Assembly: GCA_017744795.1 (NCBI GenBank)
Contig: JAGIAQ010000007.1
Span: forward strand, 14,592-51,233
Reading direction: 5' to 3'
Source of the DNA: Niabella sp.
GTDB lineage: Bacteria > Bacteroidota > Bacteroidia > Chitinophagales > Chitinophagaceae
DNA: 36,642 nt
The notes beneath the pieces are model-generated. The model saw only the letters and a list, made by a program, of their open reading frames with translations, did not search any database and was not told the origin of the DNA. Position 1 is the stretch's first letter. Each line of letters starts with the position of its first letter. Both the position numbers and the translations under genes were made by a program. This document shows, piece by piece, positions 15,959 to 25,799 of the stretch.

Positions 15959-18900
15959 CTATTTTACTTCGATTTTCTTCGACTTTACCCCAATATTACT
16001 TTCCAGGTCTATGCCTTCGATCCAAAGGGTATACGTTATAGGTTTCCCATTATCAGCGGGTGGCAAATCGGCGGTGTAAAAACTAACCTGCGCCGCACCG
16101 TTTTCATTGGTAATGACCATCGGGTTCCAGTAAACAGTGGAACGATAATCTGGCAATGAATCACTTTGAACGTTTGCATTATAACGGGGGGTGTAAAACG
16201 TTTTTCCGTAGCAGAAAGGTTGAGGGTACAGGTAACCCTGACCGGGGATAGTTTTCTTAAATGGTCCCGAGCCCGAATAAGTGGTGACTTCAACAAACAG
16301 TATTTCTCCTATCAATTCAGGATCATAGATAACTCCATAATTATACTTTTGTCCATATTTCTGCCTGTATTGCGTTGACGTAAATACTTCAATACCTTTT
16401 ACATCAGACCCCAAATAGCTTCTTAAATAATTCACCCTGCTTCTCAACGGCTGTTCAAGATCGAAACGAATGGAACAGGGGTCACTAAGAAATATTGAAT
16501 CCGGCTCCGGTAAAAATTGCTCCAGGTCTACACCATCTATTATAATTTTTGCGTAAGTACGAACACCTATTCCCAAACAGGGAACCGGCACCCGATGCGG
16601 TTTTGTATTTGGAATGCAAGGATAGGCCCGTATTATAAAATAGGCGCTCCTTCCAAACCCTTTTACATTTTCAGCCAAAAGATCATATAGGTTTTTGTTG
16701 ATGTTGGGTTTAATAATTTCCGGGCCAATCGTCTGGTCGGCCTTGCCGGGACCATTCAGGTTAAAAGAGCCGGGAATCCCTATATTTGTTTTTATAATAA
16801 CTTCCGGCAATGTTCCTTTTTGTTTCAGATAAGCCTGGTTATAAACCTGCTTGCGTTGCAGCGTATTTAACAATGTGCTATCAATAGTTGTTCGATCATA
16901 GTGTTGTTGAAATACCATCTTGTTTGCACTTGCGTTGCCGGGCTGTTCAATTTCCACTCCCAGCCCCGATCTTCCTCCGCCTTGTCTTTTAGCCTGTACG
17001 GAAAAAGTAGCTGTATCAAATGCAGGCAAGTTAGTAAAAACAAAAACTCCGTCCTTATTGCTAACAGTGTCCCTGACAAAATTTATTTTCCGCCCCTTGG
17101 CGATTAAGATCAGGCGAGCGTCTTCCACGCCTCTATTCAAACCATTTGTAACTTTACCTTTTACCGTAAATTCCGGTTCCGCTTCATATTTAAATCTTGT
17201 GGTATCCCAATCATAATGCACAAAGCCCTGGGTAAGCATCAATGCATCCAGCGCGTCCCCCCTGCCTCCTGAAGGAGGGGCGCCCGCGCTGCTGAAATAG
17301 TAGCCGGGCGTTTCAATAGTACCTTTCAGATCAGATTGCAACAACAGATAGGATACAATATTCTGATCGGTGCGGCTATCTTTCTTCGCCTGACTGTCAT
17401 CGGTTACCGCAAAAGAAAAGGTACCCATCACCGGTTTGCCTTCTCTGTTTTCTATAGTAATGGTTACAGGAACACTATCGCGCGGGTGATAGCTTTGCTG
17501 CAGCGTTTGTAACCGAATGTTTAGCTGATGACTATTATTGTTTACAAAAATGGCGCGCTCGCTGAGTAATTGGCCTTTGTCATTTTGCAAAACAAACCGT
17601 ACCACGCCGGGGGGAAAGATGTTCTTCGAAAACTTTAATACCACGCCATCAGGCTTCACTGTTATTTTCTCCCTATAAACCGTAGCACCTTTTGCATCAG
17701 CCTGCAAAACATATTCCTTGTTAGCAAAAGCAGTCGTGGCTTGTATCTGCAGGCGAATGGCCGTGTCGATGCTATTTTGTGATACATGCAGCAGAACACC
17801 TTCAGGTTCCGGCCTTGGCAGGGGAACCTGTTGTCCGTTTTGCAAAAAAGCAGTATAGAGCTTACCCGCCTCAGGTATAAAATTAAAACTGCCCAAACCC
17901 TTGTACAGCGATTGAAAGGAAATAATCTCACCGCCTGTATTATCTTTTATCACGCCTTTTATATCATAACCCAAACCATCTTCGGCGATAGCCTTAAACC
18001 CAACAGTGTTGGGCAGCCCGGCCATCAGGTGGCCGCTTTCCGGCAATAATTGCAGGTCAATATTTTTACCGGTGAGCAAGGGAATGACCTTTCTGATATC
18101 CTTTTTGTCATTGCCAATTTTTGCAAATACAGGTGCAGCTACCTGTTCCCGGGTCAAAGGAAATTTTGCTTCCAATTGTCCTTCGTAATCTGTTTGCAGC
18201 TTACCTTCCCGGATAATTTTCCCTTTTTCATCGGTAATAAAAAAGGTGATTGGCTGGTTGCGTAGTGGCTCCAAATCATTTTGTTTGAACTGGTAGACCA
18301 CGGAAACATCGTAACCCGCGGCATTCTCCCTAACCACCGGCGGTGCATTGCTCACCAGCCAGTGCTCTGTTTTAGCACCGCCAATAGTGAATTGCTTTTG
18401 AAAGAAAAGGCTGTCGCCGAAATTCTGCATCCAGTTGGTATAGGCGCGCAGCATATAGTTCCCAGGGGCAAAGGCCGCACCAATTGCAATATCTCCAAAA
18501 CCCGTTCCTGCAAAGGCGTGCAGCGCGATCCGCTTTATTATTTCCTTATTTTCATCAATCAACTCCACGTATTCAATACCGCTGCGGATCACTGGCAATT
18601 GCGTTAACGCATCTACCAGGTAGCTTTTGAACCAGATAGTATCTCCTGCTACATAATTGTTTTTATCCGTATGGAGGTAAAGTTTTTCACGGAGCGAACG
18701 TTCCGCGCTTAGCACTCCGTTTAATACTGTCGGAGCATTTTTACTTTCAGGTTTTTTCGCTGTCCTCATATAATCGTACGGTAATAAGGTGGCTATTTTT
18801 TCATACATCCCCCAATACCCTTTAATGTCAATCTTGTTTCTCGGAAACAGCCTCCCGTCAGGTAATAAAATAATGGTATCCGATGGATTTTTCTTTCTGA

Positions 18901-19849
18901 ACACCGAAGAGGCAACATACTCCAATAAGGGCGCAGATGTTTTTCTTTCAGAAAACAAAGATTGCATTTTTAGTTTTTGGTCCACCACAAAAAAACTGTC
19001 GGAAAGGCACCTGTTGCCATTTATGGTTTTAACAATAGCCGCTCCTTTTATTTTCCCTGCAATACTAAGTTTCCCCTTTTTATCTTCTTTGACCTGGTGA
19101 ATACTATAGTCCTCTTCGCTGTTATAATAGAGCTTCCTTAAAAACCGTATACTGGATTGTGCATAGGTTTGTTGCCGGTTCCGGTCCCAGTCTGATTGCT
19201 GTTTTGAAGTACCCGTCATCTCCTGAAAACGCGCATATCCTGAAAAATAATATTCGGCACTATCATTGTCCTCCGCATTCTGAACCGTAAAATTCTGTAA
19301 ATCATAATATACATTATACCCCAAAAGAGTATTACGGATCGTCAATACCGAATCAGCATAGGCGTTTAAACGGCCGGTATGGCTGTCAAAAGAAAAGTGG
19401 ATGGCCCTTTCATTTTCTATCCGGCAGGCATTGCTTACATCCGTATCGCCAATAAATATTTTGGTAAAAAGGGGCATCCAACGGGCGCGCGCCGCTTTCG
19501 CATCTGAACGAATGACCACATCCGGCAATAGTTCTTCCCTGCGAACCAGTTGAATATCCCGGTGCAGATCATCGCCTCCAGGGGGTATGTTGATAATTGC
19601 AGTACGATATCCCACAAAGGATACAGCTAATTGAAAAGGAGGGCCGGGCAGGTTATTGAACTCATAATTTCCCAAACGGTTACCTGTCGTTGAAAAAGAA
19701 GTTCCGGGTATATATAATGTAGCATAGGGAAGCATTCTGCCTGCCGTATCGGTTACGCTGCCATGGATGCGAACGGTGCCCTGCGCAGCTGAAATAAGCG
19801 ACGCGAGGAGCGCCACTGTAAAAATAAAATAATATTTATTTTTCCTCAT
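15959..19849 (-). CDS. Secreted carboxypeptidase-regulatory-like / macroglobulin-like protein with plug-like domain
   Basis: The frame is open from 19879, but the ATG at 19849 is preferred because it directly precedes a good signal peptide (MRKNKYYFIF..., ending SAAQG); this gives 1296 residues. Residues about 25-105 are a carboxypeptidase-regulatory-like domain (VTDTAGRMLPYATLYIPG). A macroglobulin MG2-like stretch follows (LREKLYLHTDKNNYVAGDTI, near 395-415) and further Ig-like domains. Near residues 1120-1190 lies a TonB-plug-like segment (AKIIIDGVDLEQFL, DVKGIEVFTSTQY). The C-terminus resembles the macroglobulin pattern of VITNENGAAQVSFYTADLPP. No thioester motif and no beta-barrel were seen, so it is neither a classical macroglobulin trap nor a transporter. 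Proteins of this build are common and poorly characterised in Bacteroidota; a cell-envelope role is likely. It stands alone, 141 bp upstream of the HTCS gene. Confidence 0.8.
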   Translation of the reverse strand: MRKNKYYFIFTVALLASLISAAQGTVRIHGSVTDTAGRMLPYATLYIPGTSFSTTGNRLGNYEFNNLPGPPFQLAVSFVGYRTAIINIPPGGDDLHRDIQLVRREELLPDVVIRSDAKAARARWMPLFTKIFIGDTDVSNACRIENERAIHFSFDSHTGRLNAYADSVLTIRNTLLGYNVYYDLQNFTVQNAEDNDSAEYYFSGYARFQEMTGTSKQQSDWDRNRQQTYAQSSIRFLRKLYYNSEEDYSIHQVKEDKKGKLSIAGKIKGAAIVKTINGNRCLSDSFFVVDQKLKMQSLFSERKTSAPLLEYVASSVFRKKNPSDTIILLPDGRLFPRNKIDIKGYWGMYEKIATLLPYDYMRTAKKPESKNAPTVLNGVLSAERSLREKLYLHTDKNNYVAGDTIWFKSYLVDALTQLPVIRSGIEYVELIDENKEIIKRIALHAFAGTGFGDIAIGAAFAPGNYMLRAYTNWMQNFGDSLFFQKQFTIGGAKTEHWLVSNAPPVVRENAAGYDVSVVYQFKQNDLEPLRNQPITFFITDEKGKIIREGKLQTDYEGQLEAKFPLTREQVAAPVFAKIGNDKKDIRKVIPLLTGKNIDLQLLPESGHLMAGLPNTVGFKAIAEDGLGYDIKGVIKDNTGGEIISFQSLYKGLGSFNFIPEAGKLYTAFLQNGQQVPLPRPEPEGVLLHVSQNSIDTAIRLQIQATTAFANKEYVLQADAKGATVYREKITVKPDGVVLKFSKNIFPPGVVRFVLQNDKGQLLSERAIFVNNNSHQLNIRLQTLQQSYHPRDSVPVTITIENREGKPVMGTFSFAVTDDSQAKKDSRTDQNIVSYLLLQSDLKGTIETPGYYFSSAGAPPSGGRGDALDALMLTQGFVHYDWDTTRFKYEAEPEFTVKGKVTNGLNRGVEDARLILIAKGRKINFVRDTVSNKDGVFVFTNLPAFDTATFSVQAKRQGGGRSGLGVEIEQPGNASANKMVFQQHYDRTTIDSTLLNTLQRKQVYNQAYLKQKGTLPEVIIKTNIGIPGSFNLNGPGKADQTIGPEIIKPNINKNLYDLLAENVKGFGRSAYFIIRAYPCIPNTKPHRVPVPCLGIGVRTYAKIIIDGVDLEQFLPEPDSIFLSDPCSIRFDLEQPLRSRVNYLRSYLGSDVKGIEVFTSTQYRQKYGQKYNYGVIYDPELIGEILFVEVTTYSGSGPFKKTIPGQGYLYPQPFCYGKTFYTPRYNANVQSDSLPDYRSTVYWNPMVITNENGAAQVSFYTADLPPADNGKPITYTLWIEGIDLESNIGVKSKKIEVK

Positions 19850-20113
19850 CATATGAAAGCAGCTTACTACCATAAACAAAAGACGTTAGTTCTGTGTATT
19901 TCTAATTTGCCGGCAGACCTCCTCTTCCTTTATTTATTATTATTGAACTTTCCAATATAATAATGCAGGTATGTTTTAAGTACCATTGAGGCCCCTAATA
20001 CAGGACCAAAAAATCTTATACTATCAGTCATGATTGCAAGCGACTATATGGTTGTTTGATTATAGGCAAGATAAGAAACATTGGCTGTGGCAGCAGTTGA
20101 AAATTTTCAACCG

Positions 20114-20494
20114 CTACCAGGCCGACGATCCTGTTTCCGTTATCTTTTTAGATACAGCTGCTGTTGCAACTTCGTTGATCTCCTTCCAATCCCGTTTACC
20201 GTTGGGCAATAGGAGGGTCTCCGGGTTGGTGTGTATAAGGATCAATTCCGTTGCCGTAATATCTTTGGCGTCCAACGGCACAAACAGCACCGCCACGTCT
20301 CCGTTAAAACCCGCCGATCTGTCAACACGCCCTTCCGGGGTAAGCCGCCCATAAAGGGGCTTTGCCGTAAAATGGCCCCAAAGCTGATCCCCTATTCTGA
20401 GTTCATGAAAGTTATTCCGGTGCAACGGATAACGAAAATAATACCCGATGCGGCCCGCTTTTCTTAGCTGATCCAGGTTAAGATCATCGATCAT
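20114..20494 (-). CDS. Hypothetical protein, 126 residues
   Basis: I do not recognise this protein. It has no signal peptide, membrane helix or cysteine, and the composition looks like a real soluble protein with a compact beta-rich body (RIGDQLWGHFTAKPLYGRL, DVAVLFVPLDAKDITATEL) and a helical C-terminal tail. It ends about 265 bp before the large secreted protein gene and is the only gene in its stretch. The region upstream is full of short repeats. No antisense gene competes for the space. Function is unknown. Confidence 0.55.
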   Translation of the reverse strand: MIDDLNLDQLRKAGRIGYYFRYPLHRNNFHELRIGDQLWGHFTAKPLYGRLTPEGRVDRSAGFNGDVAVLFVPLDAKDITATELILIHTNPETLLLPNGKRDWKEINEVATAAVSKKITETGSSAW

Positions 20495-20582
20495 TATTTA
20501 TTTTTTGTACAGCCACTCCCTCTATAAAGATAAATTAATAGTCATAAACCGGCACGCGTTTTTATAACTATGAAAGAATGGC

Positions 20583-20607
20583 CACAGAAGCACAGAAACG
20601 CAGAAAG
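20583..20607. repeat. Short degenerate tandem repeat (CACAGAA type)
   Basis: CACAGAAG, CACAGAAA and CGCAGAAA follow each other as three 8-bp units with one or two changes. The motif belongs to the same style as the CGCAGA repeats nearby and at the right end of the window, all confined to intergenic DNA. Confidence 0.55.
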
Positions 20608-20673
20608 GGACTTTAGGTCAGCCCCATTCGTGAATTCTGTACAACAAAACCGTTCAAACTAATTTTTTTGGCC

Positions 20674-20742
20674 CGCAGATTACGCAGACCCGCGCCATCG
20701 GCGCGACGCAGATCACACTTCATTTTTCTGCGAAAGTCTGCG
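20674..20742. repeat. Intergenic CGCAGA repeat block with central hairpin
   Basis: CGCAGA occurs three times in forward orientation (20674, 20683, 20707) and as its complement TCTGCG twice (20727, 20737), so the block can fold back on itself. Between the forward copies lies CGCGCC-ATC-GGCGCG (20691-20705), a 6-bp GC stem with a 3-nt loop. A related block occurs at 36127-36166 and a shorter one at 35568-35594. It looks like a dispersed intergenic repeat family. Confidence 0.6.
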
Positions 20743-20894
20743 AAAGAAGCATTAAAATTTATCATTTTAATAATGAGATCCCTTAATCCGCCCCTTCCTG
20801 GCAGCGATTTGAAATTTAAAAGAGAGCGCGTAATTTTTCTTACATTCACACAGTTTTTTTAAGATAAATAATTATTCTACCGAATCAAATTAAT

Positions 20895-21818
20895 ATGGAC
20901 GCTCAATCACAAAATGTATTGGACTACCACGGCACCAACACCGTGTTCATGGTTTGGAATTTTAAAAAAGGAGCAAAAGTGAAGGCCGCTTTTAAAAGGA
21001 TCTGCGCCCTTGTTATTAACCTCAATCATTCGGCCTATACCCGTTTTCCTGATGCGGGGGTGAGCTGCGTAATGGGAATCGGGCATGATGCCTGGCAGCG
21101 ATTAGGCCTTCCGGAGCCGCTGCCCAAAGAATTGGAAAACTTTGTTCCTGTTGTAGGTAAAAAGCATACAGCCGTGGCCACACCCGGGGACCTGCATTTC
21201 CATCTTCGTGGCAACGATCGTAGTATCTGCTATGATATGGCAGCGGACTTATCGAAATATTTAGCGCCCGTAGCGACCTGTGTGGAAGAAGTGCATGGCT
21301 TCAGGTATTGGGACGGGCGTTCGATCCTTGGTTTTGTGGACGGCACCGAAAACCCGGAGGGCAGCGAGCGCGCCTTCTTTGGCCTGGTAGGCAAGGAAGA
21401 TGCAACCTATAAAGGAGGAAGTTACCTATTTGTTCAAAAGTATATTCACGATCTGAAAGCCTTTAAAGCCCTGCCGGTTGAAGAACAGGAAAAAGTGTTT
21501 GGCCGCTCCCGGCAAAATGATATAGAAATGCCGGACGATATAAAACCCAAAAACTCCCACTCGGCTTTGGCCAATGTGGGTGATGATCATAAAATCATCA
21601 GGGATAATATGCCTTTTGGCAATATGGCCACCAATGAAATGGGCACGTATTTTATCGCTTATGCCAGCACGTTCAGTACAGTAAAAAAAATGCTGAACAA
21701 TATGTTCATCGGCTCCCCCAAAGGCAACTACGACCGGTTACTGGATTTTAGCACCGCTAAAACCGGGAGTTTATTTTTTGTGCCTACGCTGGATATGCTG
21801 GATGATTTTTCTTCCTAA
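20895..21818 (+). CDS. DyP-type haem peroxidase
   Basis: The 307-residue protein carries the family hallmark GFVDGTENP (catalytic Asp149), the proximal haem ligand His222 in NSHSALAN, and Arg236 and Asn238 in IIRDNMPFG. The spacing matches class B dye-decolorizing peroxidases. These use H2O2 to oxidise dyes, Mn(II), lignin-like phenols or porphyrins. No signal peptide is seen, so it is cytoplasmic or packaged; no encapsulin gene lies beside it. The gene is single, preceded by a repeat-rich intergenic region, and converges with the efflux operon with 24 bp between stops. All key residues are present, so it should be active. The natural substrate is unknown. Confidence 0.95.
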   Translation: MDAQSQNVLDYHGTNTVFMVWNFKKGAKVKAAFKRICALVINLNHSAYTRFPDAGVSCVMGIGHDAWQRLGLPEPLPKELENFVPVVGKKHTAVATPGDLHFHLRGNDRSICYDMAADLSKYLAPVATCVEEVHGFRYWDGRSILGFVDGTENPEGSERAFFGLVGKEDATYKGGSYLFVQKYIHDLKAFKALPVEEQEKVFGRSRQNDIEMPDDIKPKNSHSALANVGDDHKIIRDNMPFGNMATNEMGTYFIAYASTFSTVKKMLNNMFIGSPKGNYDRLLDFSTAKTGSLFFVPTLDMLDDFSS

Positions 21819-21842
21819 CAAACCACTTATTCGGGGGCAAGA

Positions 21843-24800
21843 CTATTTTACCTTATAGATCCTGTTTAATAAAGTAGGGAACACGATCAGCAACAGCGGC
21901 AGCGCTACGATAAAACCACCAATAACTGCAATGGCCAGCGGCTGGTGCATTTGTGCGCCGGTGCCGATGCCCATCGCCAGCGGCATCAGGGCAATAATAG
22001 CGCCGATGGCCGTCATCAACTTGGGGCGCAGCCTTGTGCTGATAGCATGGACGATGGCTCCTTCTTTCCCTTTTTCGGCAATACTTTCCTGGAATTGCAG
22101 GTAAGTGAACACCGCGTTTTCACCAATAATGCCTACGATCATAATCAGCCCCGTATAACTTCCCACGTTTAGCGGAATGCCTGTTATGTACAAAAGTAAA
22201 TAGCTCCCTGAAATGCCCAATACTGAAATTAATAATATCAGCGACGCAACTTTAATGTCCCTGAACAGGAAGAGGATCACGGCAAATACCAGCAGACTTG
22301 ATACAATAAGAATGATCAGCAGTTCGTGAAATGATTGCTGCTGCTCTGCATAAGCGCCTGCATACACAATAGCATAACCTGCCGGGAGCTTTACTTTCCG
22401 ATCCAGTTGCTTTTGAATTTCTTTTATGGTACCACCCAGGTCCCCGTTATCCAGCCGGGCAGTAACGATACCCAATGTTTGCAGATCTTCACGATTTACT
22501 TCAGCCGTACCGGCAGCTACTTTCACTGTGGCAAATTCTTTAAGCGGTTTCATTTGCCCGCCGGGTAAGGCAATCATGCTATTCTGGATCTGGTAAAGCG
22601 AAGCATTGCTGTTATTGCTGTATAAGATCCGGATGGGCGTAAACTGCTCCTTATCGAAAAGATTGCCCACCACATTGCCTTCTAACAGCGTTTGCACCTG
22701 GTACTGAAAATCCTGTGCCGTTATATTATAGCGTCCCAGGGTTGGCAGATCGGGAACTACCTCAATAGAAGGCCCCGCGATAACAATACCGTCAAATACA
22801 TCGGCCGTGCCTTTAATGGTGCGTACTACCTCGGCCACTTGTTTCGAATACTGCTGAATGGTAGTTTGATCGGTTCCAAAAATTTTAATTTCAATAGGCT
22901 GCACACTGGTCATCAGATCGCCCAGCATATCGCCAATCACCTGTCCAAAATCAACCACCAATGGCAGGCCAGTAGCAGCTATTTTACCTCGTAGTTCATC
23001 TGTAACTTCAGTAGTGGTCCTCTTCCTGTTCTTTTTAAGCTGGATCAGGTAGTCGCCCTTATTAGGCTCGGTAATAAAAAAGCCCATTTGTGTTCCCGTG
23101 CGGCGGCTGTAAGCTTCCACATCCGGATTAGCTTTAATAATTTTTTCCACCTCGCGTAACTCGCGGTCGGTTTCTTCCAGCGAAGTGCCGGGCGGCGAGG
23201 TATAATCCATCACGATGCTCCCTTCATCCATTTCCGGCAAAAAACCGGTGCTCATATTGGGAATGATCAAAACAGAAGCAACAATGAGTCCTGTTATAAA
23301 AATATAAGAGAACACCGGCCGCCTGATAAAAAAGCCTACCCATTTTCGTTCTCTTACATCATGCGGCTGCAAGTGTTTGGTTTTTATAAACCGGGAAAGA
23401 AAAAGATAAATAACCGGCAACAGCAGCCAGGTAGTAAAAAAAGAACAGATCAGGGTGATGATCATGGTATCCGTCATTACTTTAAAATAAGCACCGGCCA
23501 CCCCGCTCATCAACATGAAGGGTACAAAAATAACAATGGTACTTAATGAAGACCCCACCATTGCTTTCAGCAAATAATTGATAGCCTTTTGCACCAGGGT
23601 ATTGCTTCCTTCCTCGGGGTGCTCTTCATGCGTGCGGTGGATCTGCTCGGCCACCACGATCGCATCATCAATAATTAACCCAATGGCAGCGGCAATAGCT
23701 CCGAGGGTCATAATATTAAAGGTTTGCCCCATTGCATAGAGCACCAGCATCGTCAGACTTAAGGTAACGGGAATGGTGAGCAAAATGACCAGGCTTGCTT
23801 TCAGCGATCGGAGAAAAATAATTGCTACAACAATGGCCAGCAGCAGCCCGATCCAAAGCGCATCCGTAACACTTCTGATGGCATCGCTCACAAAATCGGC
23901 CTGTACATAATAGGGTTTCAGTTCCACATCGGCAGGAAGGGTCTTCTTCAGCTCTTCAATCTTTTGCTCCATTGCAGTACTTACATCCAGTACATTGGCA
24001 TCCGGCTGTTCTATTACCGCAACCAGGATGCTTTCCGTTCCGTTGGCATTTACCTTTATGTATTGCTTGGCAGGGTGGAGATTGATCTGGGCAATATCCT
24101 TAAAATACACCACCCGGTTGCCATCACTTTTGATCACAATATTTTTGAGTTGTTCAATATTGTACAATTGTGCATCCGTAACGGTAAGATAGAGATAGCG
24201 GTAATCTGAAGAATACCCGTTGGATTTTATAAAATTAGTTTCCCCGAGTTTTTGTGCGATCAATGAAGGCGTCAAACTCAGGCGGGTCATCATTTCAGGG
24301 TTCAATACCACCCAGTATTCTTTATCCTGCCCGCCGATCACCCGGATGTCACTTACTCCCGGCACTTGCGAGAGAAAGGGCCGGATGGTATAAAGCGCCA
24401 GTTGTTTTAATTCAAGAGCCGTCATAGATCGCGCGGTGAGCGCATAGCCCATTACCGGCAAAATGGAGGGATTCATTTTCTCCACCGTAATATTTACATC
24501 GGCCGGCAGCTGGTTGCGTATCTGGCTGATGCGGGCCTGCACCTGTTGCTGGCTCAGGTCAATATTGGAGCTCCAGGACATAAATGCCGAGATCTCACAA
24601 CTCCCCCGGCTGGTAGTGCTTTTGATAATTTCCAGGCCGGGCACCTGCTTGATAGCCGTTTCCAGCGGCCGCGTGATGGCCACCGTCATCTGGTCGATGG
24701 GCTGCTGACCGGCATCTGCAATTATCTTGATCTTTGGAAAAGTTATTTGCGGGAACAAAGCCGATTTGATCCTTGTATAGGAGAAGGCGCCGCCCACTAA

Positions 24801-24860
24801 TACCAGCAGCACGATAACGATAAGCGGGTTCTTATATTTCAGAAAGAAGGACTGTTTCAT
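21843..24860 (-). CDS. RND-family efflux pump, inner-membrane subunit
   Basis: The 1005-residue protein has the AcrB/MexB-like build: helix TM1 at about 11-28, a first periplasmic loop, helices TM2-TM6, a second loop and TM7-TM12. TM4 carries the proton-relay pair Asp398-Asp399 in AAIGLIIDDAIVV. The N-terminal TRPLETAIKQVPG and ASVLIIPNMSTGFLPEMDEG segments are typical of this superfamily. It is driven by the proton gradient and exports substrates through the adaptor and outer-membrane factor encoded just upstream. The ATG overlaps the adaptor stop by one base (TAATG), so translation is probably coupled. I saw no clear methionine cluster of a Cu/Ag pump, so drug or amphiphile export is more likely; the substrate is not determined. 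Confidence 0.95.
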   Translation of the reverse strand: MKQSFFLKYKNPLIVIVLLVLVGGAFSYTRIKSALFPQITFPKIKIIADAGQQPIDQMTVAITRPLETAIKQVPGLEIIKSTTSRGSCEISAFMSWSSNIDLSQQQVQARISQIRNQLPADVNITVEKMNPSILPVMGYALTARSMTALELKQLALYTIRPFLSQVPGVSDIRVIGGQDKEYWVVLNPEMMTRLSLTPSLIAQKLGETNFIKSNGYSSDYRYLYLTVTDAQLYNIEQLKNIVIKSDGNRVVYFKDIAQINLHPAKQYIKVNANGTESILVAVIEQPDANVLDVSTAMEQKIEELKKTLPADVELKPYYVQADFVSDAIRSVTDALWIGLLLAIVVAIIFLRSLKASLVILLTIPVTLSLTMLVLYAMGQTFNIMTLGAIAAAIGLIIDDAIVVAEQIHRTHEEHPEEGSNTLVQKAINYLLKAMVGSSLSTIVIFVPFMLMSGVAGAYFKVMTDTMIITLICSFFTTWLLLPVIYLFLSRFIKTKHLQPHDVRERKWVGFFIRRPVFSYIFITGLIVASVLIIPNMSTGFLPEMDEGSIVMDYTSPPGTSLEETDRELREVEKIIKANPDVEAYSRRTGTQMGFFITEPNKGDYLIQLKKNRKRTTTEVTDELRGKIAATGLPLVVDFGQVIGDMLGDLMTSVQPIEIKIFGTDQTTIQQYSKQVAEVVRTIKGTADVFDGIVIAGPSIEVVPDLPTLGRYNITAQDFQYQVQTLLEGNVVGNLFDKEQFTPIRILYSNNSNASLYQIQNSMIALPGGQMKPLKEFATVKVAAGTAEVNREDLQTLGIVTARLDNGDLGGTIKEIQKQLDRKVKLPAGYAIVYAGAYAEQQQSFHELLIILIVSSLLVFAVILFLFRDIKVASLILLISVLGISGSYLLLYITGIPLNVGSYTGLIMIVGIIGENAVFTYLQFQESIAEKGKEGAIVHAISTRLRPKLMTAIGAIIALMPLAMGIGTGAQMHQPLAIAVIGGFIVALPLLLIVFPTLLNRIYKVK

Positions 24861-25798
24861 TAGCGCTCCGTTTTTTGGATCTTAATGGTAGCCGTATCGC
24901 CCATTCCGTAGTTGCCTACCGTTATGATCCGATCCTCAGGTTTGATACCATCAGAAACCACCTCTACCCATTTATCATTTTCCGTTCCCTTTTTTATATC
25001 GGTTTTTACTGCAATGGAATCATTGATCAGTTTCATTACCCAAAAAGCGGTTTGCGCATCATCCGTTAATACAGCCGTTTTAGGCACATAAATTCCGGCC
25101 GCTTTTTTACGCACCAATTGCACGGTTGCGATCAGGTTTTCCGGGATGCTGCCGCCCCCCTTTACTTTTATCAACACTTTTTGCGTTTGCGTTAACGAAT
25201 CAACCGAAGGCATAATTTTAGCCACCTGTCCGTTGAGCGTACGTCCATCCGGGAGGTGCACCAAAAAACTGCCGCCGGTATGCACCAGCTGATTGTACTC
25301 GTAAGGCACATTCATCACAAACCCAAAACTGCCGGCATCGGTAACAGTTGCCAGCACCTCGCCATCCTGCACATAATCTCCCACCTGGTGGTTCAACATC
25401 GCAACATATCCGGTTGCAGGGCTCACTACGGTTGTGCTCCCGGAGAACCGGAAGGAAGGATCGAGGTGATTGATCGTATTGCCCAAAGCCCTCGCCTCCT
25501 TTGTTTCCAGCCCGAAAAGCACCTGCCCCCTGTGAACAAGATCCGAGAGTTTGATATGCACTTTCGTTACATAGCCGGTGGCATTTGCCTTAACATCGGA
25601 CCGCAACAGATACGTGGAAATGGCATTCAGTGTAGTGGCATCCGCAAGCTCCATTGTATCGGTGGGATGTGCCACCGTTACCGGTATATGAAGGTCCGGA
25701 ACAGCAGCGCCTTCCGCCGGTTCTTCTGTCTTGCTATGACATGCCGCCATTAGCAGCGAAAGCGAACAAAGCCAAAACGTATAGCTACGAAAATTCAT
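24860..25798 (-). CDS. RND efflux periplasmic adaptor (membrane fusion protein), lipoprotein
   Basis: The 312-residue protein has a lipoprotein signal ending SLLMAAC (Cys20). It shows the usual adaptor order: a first biotinyl-lipoyl half (ATGYVTKVHIKLSDLVHRGQ, near 73-92), a very short hairpin, the second lipoyl half (SPATGYVAMLNHQVGDYVQDG), a beta-barrel and a membrane-proximal domain ending with GIKPEDRIITVGNYGMGD. It joins the pump to the outer-membrane factor. At 312 residues it is on the short side for the family because the coiled-coil hairpin is almost absent. The gene starts 1 bp after the outer-membrane factor gene and overlaps the pump gene by one base. Confidence 0.93.
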   Translation of the reverse strand: MNFRSYTFWLCSLSLLMAACHSKTEEPAEGAAVPDLHIPVTVAHPTDTMELADATTLNAISTYLLRSDVKANATGYVTKVHIKLSDLVHRGQVLFGLETKEARALGNTINHLDPSFRFSGSTTVVSPATGYVAMLNHQVGDYVQDGEVLATVTDAGSFGFVMNVPYEYNQLVHTGGSFLVHLPDGRTLNGQVAKIMPSVDSLTQTQKVLIKVKGGGSIPENLIATVQLVRKKAAGIYVPKTAVLTDDAQTAFWVMKLINDSIAVKTDIKKGTENDKWVEVVSDGIKPEDRIITVGNYGMGDTATIKIQKTER

Positions 25799-25799
25799 T

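Larger units (their letters stand above)
20495..20894. other. 400-bp non-coding region carrying short repeats
   Basis: No credible gene was found here. The left part has a CACAGAA-type tandem motif (20583-20607) and the middle a CGCAGA-type block with a GC hairpin (20674-20742). The last 70 bp are AT-rich and must hold the peroxidase promoter, but no clear TAnnTTTG box was found. Confidence 0.65.

Noticed and set aside
20583..20742. A CRISPR array
   Set aside because: The repeat units are 6-8 bp, degenerate, in both orientations, without regular spacers and without cas genes nearby.
20895..21818. Encapsulin cargo system around the DyP peroxidase
   Set aside because: No encapsulin shell gene is adjacent, and the C-terminus does not show an obvious targeting peptide.
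25256..25753. 165-codon plus-strand open frame
   Set aside because: Antisense to the efflux adaptor gene; rich in His, Arg and Cys as expected for a shadow frame.
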